Positions 25,637 through 33,617 of a stretch of DNA of 64,000 nucleotides are shown piece by piece; the stretch's first letter is position 1; the number at the start of each line of letters is the position of its first letter. A model generated the notes under the pieces. It searched no databases. It was not told where the DNA came from and saw only the letters and a program-made list of their open reading frames with translations. The stretch is taken from contig NZ_CP048222.1 of NCBI RefSeq assembly GCF_010119975.1, positions 4,172,501 to 4,236,500 of the forward strand, read 5' to 3'. Both the position numbers and the translations under genes were made by a program. Origin of the DNA: Rhodocytophaga rosea. GTDB taxonomy: Bacteria > Bacteroidota > Bacteroidia > Cytophagales > 172606-1.

Positions 25637-25810
25637 ATGGATGAAACGAAATTGCAGATAAACATTATAGTAAGTCTGGAAAAGCCAGCAGACAATGTTA
25701 AGATTGCTACGCCAAACCGCAATGAAAACAGGAAATGTTTAGCCAGTTTGAGATTGTTCCAAATATATAGATCTTTAAAACATTATATTGATTCACACAT
25801 TGCTAAATAA
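25637..25810 (+). CDS. Doubtful 57-codon ORF in the pnuC downstream gap
   Basis: The 421-bp gap 25486-25906 has no convincing gene. One open frame of 57 codons starts MDETKLQINIIVSLEKPADN and ends at TAA 25808-25810. There is no clear ribosome binding site, no recognisable motif and no strong codon signal. It could be a remnant or chance; it is listed for completeness. Confidence 0.15.
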   Translation: MDETKLQINIIVSLEKPADNVKIATPNRNENRKCLASLRLFQIYRSLKHYIDSHIAK

Positions 25811-25906
25811 AGGAAACTCAGCAGATATACCTATCAGGAGTAATTCCTTCCTCAAGCTTTTATATCAAACTTAATTGTTACTGATTAAGTAAATAACAAT
25901 TAAGTA

Positions 25907-26830
25907 TTATTCCACCAGAGTAACTTTTCCACCCACAGAAAACATATCTGTAATCCCCAGTCGCTCCGCCAGATAATACGCCATAAAGTTAAAAGGGATA
26001 ATATTGGTTAGTACCGAAAAAAGCTCTGGAGTATCAGGTTCTTCTACAAAGAGTACTTTCGCTCCTGCATTTTGAATCTGTTTTGCCAGTGTATGACTAC
26101 GTTCATAGGTTGGACCTTTTGCCAGAATCATAATCACTACACTTCCAGGAGCAGTTTCCTTTGGCCCGTGGTCATACTGGGCTATAGTTAATCCATGAAA
26201 GTTACGTCTGGTGGTTTCACTTAAAATCAATCCTGCTTCTAAGGCGGTAGCCATATTAGGGCCATTTCCCAGAACATATAAGCCGCTCACCGGACCTTTT
26301 TTCAGCACAGTATACACTTCTTCTGCCATTGTCCGTCCTTGTTGAATATATTGCTCAAAACGATTTTCCAGCGTTTTTACAACTGGAGAAGCATCCAGAC
26401 CAAAGCCCCGGAACAAGGCCAGAAGGGTATTAATATATGTTTTGGAAGAAGAGAAATGTTCTGGTCCGGCTTGTATGGATATAGCCTGGGTAGCCTGCGG
26501 CCGGGTGGCAAGCGAACTTGCCAGATTATTGGTAATTGCTACATACTGTTTGCACAAATCTGCACACCAGAGTGTTTCGCTGCTCTCTCCTGATTGCGAA
26601 AGAATCACAGCTTTATCTACCGGCTTATTTTGGGAAAGATAATAGAAATACTCTGAGGCAATTTCAGGTTGAATATTGATACCCCAGTACCGGAAAGCCA
26701 GGGTAGCAAAATAGGAAGAACCCATTCCAAAATAAGGCACACCCAGAGGTAGGGAATAAGGTGTCGACTGTTGCCAGAAATCACGGGCACGTACAGGAAT
26801 CTCATGAATTTCCTGCAGGATTTTGTCCAT
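25907..26830 (-). CDS. SIS-domain phosphosugar isomerase/aminotransferase-like protein
   Basis: 307 aa from the ATG at 26830 (further ATGs at 26833 and 26839). Two SIS domains: the first (about 25-145) has PLGVPYFGMGSSYFATLAFR and KAVILSQSGESSETLW, the phosphate-binding Ser/Thr loop; the second (about 165-290) has GLYVLGNGPNMATALEAGLI and SETTRRNFHGLTIAQYDHG. This resembles the isomerase half of GlmS or AgaS-like deaminases, without a glutaminase domain. It likely acts on an aminosugar phosphate. It is followed 53 bp away by the upstream neighbour sialidase-like gene in the same direction, so the two probably act together on aminosugar-containing glycans. Confidence 0.85.
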   Translation of the reverse strand: MDKILQEIHEIPVRARDFWQQSTPYSLPLGVPYFGMGSSYFATLAFRYWGINIQPEIASEYFYYLSQNKPVDKAVILSQSGESSETLWCADLCKQYVAITNNLASSLATRPQATQAISIQAGPEHFSSSKTYINTLLALFRGFGLDASPVVKTLENRFEQYIQQGRTMAEEVYTVLKKGPVSGLYVLGNGPNMATALEAGLILSETTRRNFHGLTIAQYDHGPKETAPGSVVIMILAKGPTYERSHTLAKQIQNAGAKVLFVEEPDTPELFSVLTNIIPFNFMAYYLAERLGITDMFSVGGKVTLVE

Positions 26831-26892
26831 CATAAGCATGTGTATGGGTTACTTTGGTGCTTTTTGTTCTTAGATAGAGTATAATATGCGTA

Positions 26893-28041
26893 TTATTTCA
26901 ATGTTCCTATCCAGAAAGCAATTCGCTGGCGTTTCCAGGTATAGGTCACAGCAACGGTATCACCAAAACTCACGATAGCTGGATAAGAGAATTCGTCTCC
27001 TTTTATACCTGTTTCCACATCCAGAGAAATAGGCCACGTTTTTCCGTTATCCTGTGAAACAGCCACCGTCAGCGGCCTGCGTTCGCCCCAATTTTTTCCA
27101 TCCCGGTTATAAACCAGCGCTAAATCTCCATTGTCTAATCTGCTTAGGTCAATACCACTATTTGGATTAGGAAGGGTTGTTTTATATACTTTCGACCAGG
27201 TTTTGCCATAATCTTCAGAGTCGCTGCGGCACACAAAACCAGCGGAACTTCTCAGCAGCATATGCACCTTTCCGGGAGCAGATTCCCAGAGCGTAGGTTG
27301 AATAATTCCTTCTCCTTTGATTATATTCCGGTCGAGGGTAAGAAAATCCGACTGCTTCCAGGTTTTACCCCCATCTTCGCTTCTATCCACAAACGCATTC
27401 CAGACCTTATTCTTTTCATCAGATGCAGGGGCAAGCCACGTTCCATTGGAAAGAACAATGGGTTTGTTTTTTACAGGGCCTCTGCCTCCTTTATCCCCTG
27501 GAACCAATTCCTTCGCTTCTGTCCAGGTTTTTCCCTGATCGCTAGAAGTGATGTACCAGGTTTCCCATAAGTCAATAGTAGCACCCACTTTAAAATACAG
27601 AATAATAGTGCCATCCGTTTTTTTAAATAATACAGGGTTCCAGTGGGCATCTTCCCGTATTTTAGCAACTTCAATAGGCTGGCTCCATTTACCTGGGTTT
27701 CCTTTCGATAACCAGATCCCTACATCACTATGTTTTTCACGAGTGCCTCCAAACCAGGCAATTAAAAAATTCCCATCACCGGTGCGAACCAGCGTCGAAG
27801 CATGACATTGGGCAAAAGGGCGCTGATCTCCAAAAACAAAATCTTTAGCTACTTCCTGCAAACCAGTTGCGGGCATGATGGATTCTCCGCTATTTATCTG
27901 CCTGGAAGATATAGCTGGTAATGTGCTCTTTTCGGGCAAGGATTCTTTGTTGAACCAGTAAGGCAACAGAGGGATACCGGCCAAACTGATGAGTAACAAA
28001 CTATACAGGGGCAGGTTTACAAGCAAAGAGAATGGCTTCAT
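26893..28041 (-). CDS. Sialidase-like BNR-repeat exoglycosidase
   Basis: 382 aa. An N-terminal hydrophobic signal/anchor (about 8-27) is followed by a six-bladed BNR propeller. Asp-box motifs are SSDQGKTWTEA, SEDGGKTWKQS, SEDYGKTWSKV and SQDNGKTWPIS. The start FAQCHASTLVRTGDGNFLIAW then FGGTREKHSDVGIWLSKG is characteristic of the BNR_2 (neuraminidase/rhamnosidase-like) group. Actual substrate could be sialic acid, rhamnose or another acidic sugar. It ends 53 bp (by gene order) before the SIS-domain gene, consistent with a small glycan-use operon. Confidence 0.85.
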   Translation of the reverse strand: MKPFSLLVNLPLYSLLLISLAGIPLLPYWFNKESLPEKSTLPAISSRQINSGESIMPATGLQEVAKDFVFGDQRPFAQCHASTLVRTGDGNFLIAWFGGTREKHSDVGIWLSKGNPGKWSQPIEVAKIREDAHWNPVLFKKTDGTIILYFKVGATIDLWETWYITSSDQGKTWTEAKELVPGDKGGRGPVKNKPIVLSNGTWLAPASDEKNKVWNAFVDRSEDGGKTWKQSDFLTLDRNIIKGEGIIQPTLWESAPGKVHMLLRSSAGFVCRSDSEDYGKTWSKVYKTTLPNPNSGIDLSRLDNGDLALVYNRDGKNWGERRPLTVAVSQDNGKTWPISLDVETGIKGDEFSYPAIVSFGDTVAVTYTWKRQRIAFWIGTLK

Positions 28042-28164
28042 AGATTCAGTTTAGGGATTTTTTGATGAAATCATCAAATTAGTATCGTTCCCTATTATAA
28101 AGAAGAGAATTGCCATTTTATTTTCAAATAATAACCCGAAAGTTGACTATTGCCCCTTCCGGCA

Positions 28165-29730
28165 CTAATCTGATGTTTCCAGCAATTTCTGAAAACGGAC
28201 ATCCGATTGTAAGGATACGAGGTCTGGGTCATTCTGGAACTCCTGTCTGGCATTGAGGCCAAGTGCGACGGCTTTATATAAATGCTCCAATGCTTTATCT
28301 TTTTCACCAATATGTGCCAGCTTACGGGCTCGCCTCAGGTATTCATAGCCATTTGAATGAATCGCAATTGCTTTTTCAAAGTAGGCATCGCTTAAATTAA
28401 ACTTTTTCATATCGAGCAGCGAATTCGACAGATACATATATCGATCCCGCAACCGGGCGCTTTCCTGCAATAGGGGGGCTAATAACGTTCTGGCTGCGTC
28501 GTCTTTGTTTAATCCGAACTTTACTAGTGCCTTTTCCATCAGGATGCTTACATTCTTATTCCAATCAGGGGCAGTATTGTTGAGCAATTTCTCAGCTTCT
28601 GCATAATTTTTCTGCTTTCGCAGCACTGAACTATAAATTACGATAGCGTCCAGGCTGTTGGGATAACTACTGAGCCACTTTTTTAACCCAACCTCAGAAC
28701 GATCCACTTCATTTTTATACAATGCATCAATGAGTTCTTCTCCAAGAGCCTGTTCAATCGCAGTTTGAGATATTTCATTATTTCTCAGTTCATCAATCAC
28801 TTTCGCATCAATCCAGAATATATCAAATCCCCAGTTTTCAGCCGACATATTGCGGTTGCTGCCAAAGAATAAATATTTTCCATCAGGCGATAGTTTGGCA
28901 AACCTTTCGGAGCTTTTGGAATTAATTGTTGGACCCATATTCACTGGCAGGCTCCACTGGCCGTCTTTTAACTTAAATGAAATATATAAGTCCAGGCTGC
29001 CTTCTATTCCTTCGGGCCTTTGCGATTCAAAAATCAGGAAACTTTCATCCGGAGAAATATAGGGTCCATCTTCATAATCTACACTATTGATGCTGAATGG
29101 AATCAGAGCTAAAGGCATATACTTGCCATTCTGGCTTTCCGTCTTTTGAATATTCATATTTGTGCCCCCGCCTAAGGGAGAAGAAAAATAAACGGCACCA
29201 TTAGCTGCGATAGAATGTGCATACTCAATTCCTTTCGAAGCCACTGTATCAAACGGAATAGGCACTCCCCAGCCATCTGCTGTTCGTTCCACTTCCCAGA
29301 TGCGCATGTCGCTGGTTGGAGTATAGCCGGAAGGTACTTTTCTTCTGGAGCTGAAATATAGTTTCTTTCCATCTGCCGAAAAGGAAGGATAATAATCATC
29401 GGCAGTAGTATCGGCAAACGAAGGCCGGTGTGGCGCTGACCATTTCCCATTTACATAGGTCATTTCAAAGAGAGAACCACGGTACGTTTTGTTAACAACC
29501 GTCCAGAGAACAGTGGTGCCATCTGGTGAAAAAGCCGGGGCGCTATGCTCATAATTATTAGTGCTGATTAGATCAGGCGCAAACAACTCAGCCTGCATAC
29601 CTGGCGGTGTCTGTCCCAGATAATCGATAGAATGCGATTCAGATGTACATGCCGTTATCCATAGCGCTGGTAGAATGGCGATCAGCCTGCCGAAGAAGTT
29701 AGGAATTGGAGAGGAAATTCGCATTGGCAA
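28165..29730 (-). CDS. PD40/TPR lipoprotein
   Basis: 521 aa. The N-terminus is a lipoprotein signal (IAILPALWITACTSE, Cys at the lipobox, about residue 28). Then come PD40 beta-propeller repeats (about 55-320: HSAPAFSPDGTTVLWTV, DDYYPSFSADGKKLYFSSR, ISPDESFLIFESQRPEG, FAKLSPDGKYLFFGSNR), followed by a helical TPR region (about 340-521, with NYAEAEKLLNN and LSDAYFEKAIAIHSNGYEYL). It resembles the OmpA/PD40 protein at 1337 but lacks the OmpA domain. A periplasmic-facing or surface role is inferred. The damaged IS5 element lies 28 bp upstream of its start and may have separated it from its promoter. Confidence 0.82.
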   Translation of the reverse strand: MPMRISSPIPNFFGRLIAILPALWITACTSESHSIDYLGQTPPGMQAELFAPDLISTNNYEHSAPAFSPDGTTVLWTVVNKTYRGSLFEMTYVNGKWSAPHRPSFADTTADDYYPSFSADGKKLYFSSRRKVPSGYTPTSDMRIWEVERTADGWGVPIPFDTVASKGIEYAHSIAANGAVYFSSPLGGGTNMNIQKTESQNGKYMPLALIPFSINSVDYEDGPYISPDESFLIFESQRPEGIEGSLDLYISFKLKDGQWSLPVNMGPTINSKSSERFAKLSPDGKYLFFGSNRNMSAENWGFDIFWIDAKVIDELRNNEISQTAIEQALGEELIDALYKNEVDRSEVGLKKWLSSYPNSLDAIVIYSSVLRKQKNYAEAEKLLNNTAPDWNKNVSILMEKALVKFGLNKDDAARTLLAPLLQESARLRDRYMYLSNSLLDMKKFNLSDAYFEKAIAIHSNGYEYLRRARKLAHIGEKDKALEHLYKAVALGLNARQEFQNDPDLVSLQSDVRFQKLLETSD

Positions 29731-29757
29731 TATTGCTTTGAGCCAGATAAATACTAT

Positions 29758-30675
29758 GAAGCTGTTTAGGATTTAGTTTTTAGTTTGATTTTGCGTAAAA
29801 AGCGAACTGAAAAAGCAAGCAGCAGTAAGGCCACCCAATTGATGGCTTTCTTTTCAAATCTAATTAATAGTGCTTTAAAGCTGTCCATCCAAGCATTAGC
29901 GTGTTCAATAACGGTTCGATATTTATATAGCTCTTCATCAAAATACTGATAATAAACAGTTTCTACTGCCCCATTTCTTGGATAGTGGCAATGTTAGCTT
30001 CTATTTCTTTTTCCTTGCATAGTTTTCTCAACTCTTGTGAATCAAAACCTGCATCTGCATTCAAAAACAAACCTTTTATCTCTATACCTGCTTTGGAGAG
30101 CATCTCACAGAGTTCTTCAAATAAAGTCTCAATATTAAATAGATCATGGTGCTGACCTTCTTGTGGGCTGGCACAAGCTAACATTTGCCCCTGATTATCA
30201 GCTAAAAACAAAGAATTAGTCGTCTTAGCCGCTTTTCTCCCTTGATAACCCACTGCTTCTCCTCCTTGCTTACAAATGGTATGGCTGCCATCCAACTGCC
30301 CACTTGACAAATCTAATTTATCCTTATGGGCCGATAAAATGGCTATCCATACTTTGGTCCAACTTCCGTCTTTGACCCATTCATTATAATGATAATACAC
30401 TCCCTGCCAGGTAAGGCTTTCTGCGGTAAAAAATTGTTGTAAGGGCAATAATCTCCATTGGCAACCTGTTTTTAACCGATATAAAATCAAGCCTACCACT
30501 GCTCTCATCAATTCTGTACTACATTCTTTGCCCCGCAAGCCTACCGAAAGATTTGCTAATATGTATTTATCTATGCTATCTTTATCTAAGATTTCCATTG
30601 AGTATGTTATTTTATGCTTTGCAACACAAAATTCACACTTGTTTGGAAATCTTTTTCATTATCCTAAACAGCTTC
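29758..30675 (-). mobile_element. IS5-family element, inactivated
   Basis: About 918 bp. Perfect 15-bp inverted repeats GAAGCTGTTTAGGAT at 29758-29772 and the reverse of 30661-30675 bound the transposase remnant. No clean target duplication is visible (left flank ...ATACTAT, right flank GATACTT...). The element sits directly upstream of the PD40/TPR lipoprotein gene. Confidence 0.82.
29766..30598 (-). pseudogene. IS5-family transposase with single-base frameshift
   Basis: The first frame runs from ATG 30598 for 211 codons and ends at 29963 after NIATIQEMGQ. The continuation is in the frame one base back: HYPRNGAVETVYYQYFDEEL, then VIEHANAWMDSFKALLIRFE and a stop at 29766-29768. One base lost around ACT-ATC-CAA-GAA would explain it. 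The DDE residues are in SSGQLDGSHT (Asp), LFLNADAGFDS (Asp) and VIEHANAW (Glu, now out of frame). It is therefore inactive unless frameshifted on purpose, for which I see no slippery A-run. Confidence 0.85.
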
Positions 30676-30831
30676 GATACTTATTCCGGCAATAAAATCA
30701 CTTTATGAACAGAAATATGTAATTCCGATAGGAATGGGAATAAAAAAGGAGAGAATAATTAATATTGAAGCCTCTTGATCCGCACCGAATGAGAAATACA
30801 ACTATAAAAATTTCTGCTTAGGTATATTGGG

Positions 30832-31590
30832 TTAGCTTGTCCAGCGGCTGAGGAACTGGCTGAATGCATCCTTGTACTGGTCGCTTACGGTGATGGTAAT
30901 ATCTCCTATTTGTACGCTATTTTTGGTAATGGCTTTTACTTGTTCCAGGGAAACAATAAAAGACCGGTGAATCCGCATAAACCGCCTGGCTGGCAGCTTT
31001 TCTTCCAATGCTTTGAGGCTGGTTAAAGTAAGAATAGGATTTTTATTTCCCTGTACATACACTTTTACATAATCTTTTAATCCTTCAATATAAAGAATGT
31101 CTTTAAAGGCTACCCGTACCAGCTGGTATTCTACTTTCAAAAACAAATATTCTTCCTCCGGTTCTTCCTTTGCGGGAAGTGCCAATGGTATAGTTGGTTG
31201 CTGGAAGCGCTCTGCATAAGAACGGGCTTTGTTGGCGGCTCTTAAAAACTCATCATAGCCAAAGGGTTTCAACAGATAATCGAGGGCATCTACTTTATAT
31301 CCTTCTATGGCATACTGGTTAAAAGCAGTAGTAAAAATAATTCTAGGACCTGTATTGGCTCCACTGCGGTCTAGTACCCTGGCGAGTTCGATCCCATTCA
31401 GATCAGGCATTTGAATATCTAAAAAAATAAGGTCTACCGCTTGTTCATGTAGTCCACGCAAGGCTTCTATCGCACTGCTGTAACGGCCTGCCAGCTTTAA
31501 AAAAGGCGTTTGCTCAATAAACGCACACACCAGGCCCAAAGCCAGGGGTTCATCATCTACAGCAATACAACTGAGGGTAATAAGGGTCAT
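30832..31590 (-). CDS. LytTR-family response regulator
   Basis: 252 aa. Receiver domain (about 6-125): the acidic pocket VDDEP (11-15), phospho-acceptor D58 in LIFLDIQMPDLNG, switch Thr in FTTAF, and Lys in LLKPFG. LytTR DNA-binding domain (about 145-250): FLKVEYQLVRVAFKDILYIE and RFMRIHRSFIVSLEQVKAIT. LytTR domains bind pairs of short direct repeats about 21 bp apart; such repeats occur in the promoters to the right (see the four regulatory features). It overlaps the kinase stop codon by 4 bp, so the pair is translationally coupled. Confidence 0.95.
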   Translation of the reverse strand: MTLITLSCIAVDDEPLALGLVCAFIEQTPFLKLAGRYSSAIEALRGLHEQAVDLIFLDIQMPDLNGIELARVLDRSGANTGPRIIFTTAFNQYAIEGYKVDALDYLLKPFGYDEFLRAANKARSYAERFQQPTIPLALPAKEEPEEEYLFLKVEYQLVRVAFKDILYIEGLKDYVKVYVQGNKNPILTLTSLKALEEKLPARRFMRIHRSFIVSLEQVKAITKNSVQIGDITITVSDQYKDAFSQFLSRWTS

Positions 31591-32687
31591 GACAGATCAA
31601 GGGTTAGGTGAACCAGATATTCATGTTGGGTAGTATCTTCAGCTACAGATAAATTATAATGATCAGGATACAGCAAATCTAGCCGGCGGCGGGTGTTAAC
31701 TAAACCAATGCCATTGCCTTGCTCCAGAGATTTGTTTTGTTCGGAGAACATAGTATTACGAACCTTTACTTCCAGCTGGCCGGGTTGCTGCTGCAATGCA
31801 ATACTAATGCGGCTGGCATGCAAGGAACTTACGCCATGTTTAAAGGCATTTTCTACAAAAGGAAGCAGGATCATAGGCGCAATTTGTACATCTCTCAGGG
31901 GAGTAGGTTTCTGAAATGAAATTTCCACCTTATCTGTCAGGCGCAATTGCATGAGCTCGATATAATCCTGGATAAAAGCAATTTCCTGGCTCAGCAATAC
32001 CATATCTTTTTGGGTATCATACAGCACATAGCGCATCATGCGGGAGAGTTTAAGCAAGGCTTGCCTGGACGATTCCACATTGAGCATGGTGAGCGCATAA
32101 ATATTGTTGAGGGTATTAAAAAAGAAGTGCGGATTGATCTGTGCTTTCAGAAATGAAAGTTCGGAATTAGTCCGCTGCTGTTCCAGGGTTTTGCGAAGCA
32201 AGGCTTCTTCCTGCCGCAGCAAGGTATCTTTCTGAGACTTCTGTACGGCAGCTATGGTAGTACCAATGCCTAAGGCCATTAAAGTACTGAAAAAGGGAAA
32301 GGTTAATGCCCACAAAGGAACGCTTTTGCTTTCACCGGGAATATGCTTTTCCGGATGAAACGCCTGGTGCATCAATGTTGGCAAATTCAGGGAGTATTCG
32401 GTTAACCAGATCAGGGCGATCACGACAAGAGTGGTTCCAAAAGCAGATAAAACGAACAGATTGATTTTATTTTCGAATAAAAATTTTGGCACCCAAATCA
32501 ATATATTTATATAGAAAGCTCCTATCCACAAACAGAACAATATTCCTTGCTTTATCCAGAACTCGGCAGGCAGGGTCACATTCATATTGAGTGGCGAAAA
32601 TACCAGCAGCATTAATCCCAATAATACCCATACTAATCCGTGAACCAGGAATAAAGGAAGACGACTGAAAATACTTGCCATGGCCAT
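31587..32687 (-). CDS. LytS-type sensor histidine kinase
   Basis: 366 aa. Four membrane helices (about 12-32, 47-66, 77-97, 125-147) with short loops and no large sensor domain, then a coiled segment and a His_kinase (PF06580-type) domain: phospho-acceptor H187 in AQINPHFFFNTLNNIY, followed by HATPase motif LLPFVENAFKHGVSSLHA and GNGIGLVNTRRRL. Signals are probably sensed in the membrane. It is the first gene of the kinase-regulator unit; its promoter carries a -7 box TACCTTTG at 32725-32718 and an upstream CCATCGGTA at 57 bp, the shared motif described below, which points to autoregulation. Confidence 0.95.
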   Translation of the reverse strand: MAMASIFSRLPLFLVHGLVWVLLGLMLLVFSPLNMNVTLPAEFWIKQGILFCLWIGAFYINILIWVPKFLFENKINLFVLSAFGTTLVVIALIWLTEYSLNLPTLMHQAFHPEKHIPGESKSVPLWALTFPFFSTLMALGIGTTIAAVQKSQKDTLLRQEEALLRKTLEQQRTNSELSFLKAQINPHFFFNTLNNIYALTMLNVESSRQALLKLSRMMRYVLYDTQKDMVLLSQEIAFIQDYIELMQLRLTDKVEISFQKPTPLRDVQIAPMILLPFVENAFKHGVSSLHASRISIALQQQPGQLEVKVRNTMFSEQNKSLEQGNGIGLVNTRRRLDLLYPDHYNLSVAEDTTQHEYLVHLTLDLS

Positions 32688-32717
32688 TCAAGTTTATCTA
32701 AGTAAATAAATTACACG

Positions 32718-32804
32718 CAAAGGTACAAGCACTAACATTCAGAAGGGAAATTAATCTACCACTTCCCCATATCTACCGATGGCAGGGCAGTTTTTTACCT
32801 ATTA
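32718..32804 (-). promoter_or_regulatory. Kinase-operon promoter with TCGG-core site (regulon copy 4)
   Basis: On the minus strand the -7 box TACCTTTG is at 32725-32718 and CCATCGGTA is at 32782-32774, so the site begins 57 bp upstream of the box. A weaker copy, TAATAGGTA, is at 32804-32796 (22 bp apart rather than 21). The block at the TCTAT offset reads TAGAT. Confidence 0.6.
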
Positions 32805-32843
32805 TCTGGCTGTAACCTGTTATCAAACAGCGTAAATCACCGC

Positions 32844-32929
32844 TTATCGGCCCAAATCTGTAGATGGTCGGCATTTGACGGCAGCAGGTCTATCGCATTT
32901 TTTCTATACAAAAGCAGGCGTTTACTTTG
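32844..32929 (+). promoter_or_regulatory. Promoter of the small secreted protein gene, TCGG-core direct repeats (regulon copy 1)
   Basis: Repeats TTATCGGCC (32844-32852) and TGGTCGGCA (32865-32873) are 21 bp apart. TCTAT-nnn-ATTTTT follows at 32889-32902, and the -7 box TTACTTTG is at 32922-32929, 57 bp from the second repeat start. It lies in the 321-bp divergent gap 32688-33008, where nothing else of note was found. Confidence 0.65.
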
Positions 32930-33008
32930 GTTCATCAATCAGCCGGAACAGGCACTGATACAATCAAATTTAAAACACGAATCATACACATTTTAAACAA
33001 CGAAACTT

Positions 33009-33398
33009 ATGAAAACGCTATTTGCCTCCCTATTCATTGCCCTTACTGTAAGTGCTTCTTCTCTTACTTTTGCCCATTCTTCCAGCGATCCACTTCCATT
33101 AGATGCTGCTGTGGTGGTTCGTGCGCAGGACATGAAAATTGATGTAATTACCCAGGCCGGTACACAGGAAAACATAGTGATCCGCTTAAAGGATGCGGAT
33201 GGCCACACCCTGACCAAAACAACGGTAGAACAAAGTGAGAAGGCTTCTCTTTCCCGTTTTGATGTATCAAACCTTTCCGATGGCGTGTACAAAGTAGAGA
33301 TCAGCGATGGCATAACTAAGCAGGTAAAAGATTTCACCATTCAAACGACCATACCAACTACGTCTGTTGAGCGTACTATATCGCTTCCTGCACTCTAA
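33009..33398 (+). CDS. Small secreted protein, DUF3244/sorting-domain-like
   Basis: 129 aa. A signal peptide (to about 23, ASSLTFAHSS) is followed by a single beta-rich domain: ENIVIRLKDADGHTLTKTTV, LSRFDVSNLSDGVYKVEISD, KDFTIQ. It parallels the protein at 4591-5019 over the entire mature part. Divergent from the LytS/LytTR genes and carrying the shared promoter motif, it is the most likely primary target of that system. A near-perfect terminator hairpin follows at 33413. Function unknown. Confidence 0.75.
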   Translation: MKTLFASLFIALTVSASSLTFAHSSSDPLPLDAAVVVRAQDMKIDVITQAGTQENIVIRLKDADGHTLTKTTVEQSEKASLSRFDVSNLSDGVYKVEISDGITKQVKDFTIQTTIPTTSVERTISLPAL

Positions 33399-33412
33399 TC
33401 ACCTTTAGAAAT

Positions 33413-33453
33413 TTACATACAGCCAGGTTATTAGTAGACCTGGCTGTATGTAA
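33413..33453 (+). terminator. Rho-independent terminator after the secreted protein gene
   Basis: TTACATACAGCCAGGT and ACCTGGCTGTATGTAA form a perfect 16-bp stem with a 9-base loop, 14 bp after the stop codon. It separates the gene from the receptor gene's own promoter. Confidence 0.75.
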
Positions 33454-33487
33454 ATAAAGCACAAATTCCTGATTTTATCCCATCCGG

Positions 33488-33573
33488 TCATCGGTTAAAA
33501 CAGGCTAGTCGTCGGTGTCTCCCGGTAAGCAGTCTATTGTATTTTTTTGCGATAAGCCCTACTTGTACCTTTG
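33488..33573 (+). promoter_or_regulatory. Receptor gene promoter with TCGG-core direct repeats (regulon copy 2)
   Basis: Repeats TCATCGGTT (33488-33496) and TCGTCGGTG (33509-33517) have a 12-bp spacer and 21-bp period. TCTAT-nnn-ATTTTTTT is at 33533-33548, and the perfect -7 box TACCTTTG is at 33566-33573, again 57 bp from the second repeat start. The receptor ATG (33618) is 45 bp further on. Confidence 0.7.
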
Positions 33574-33617
33574 TTTTATTCCATCACGAAATATATAAAA
33601 AGCTAAAATACCCATCC

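Noticed and set aside
25486-25906. Non-coding RNA or riboswitch in the pnuC downstream gap
   Set aside because: No stable hairpin or conserved motif was seen; only a doubtful 57-codon frame.
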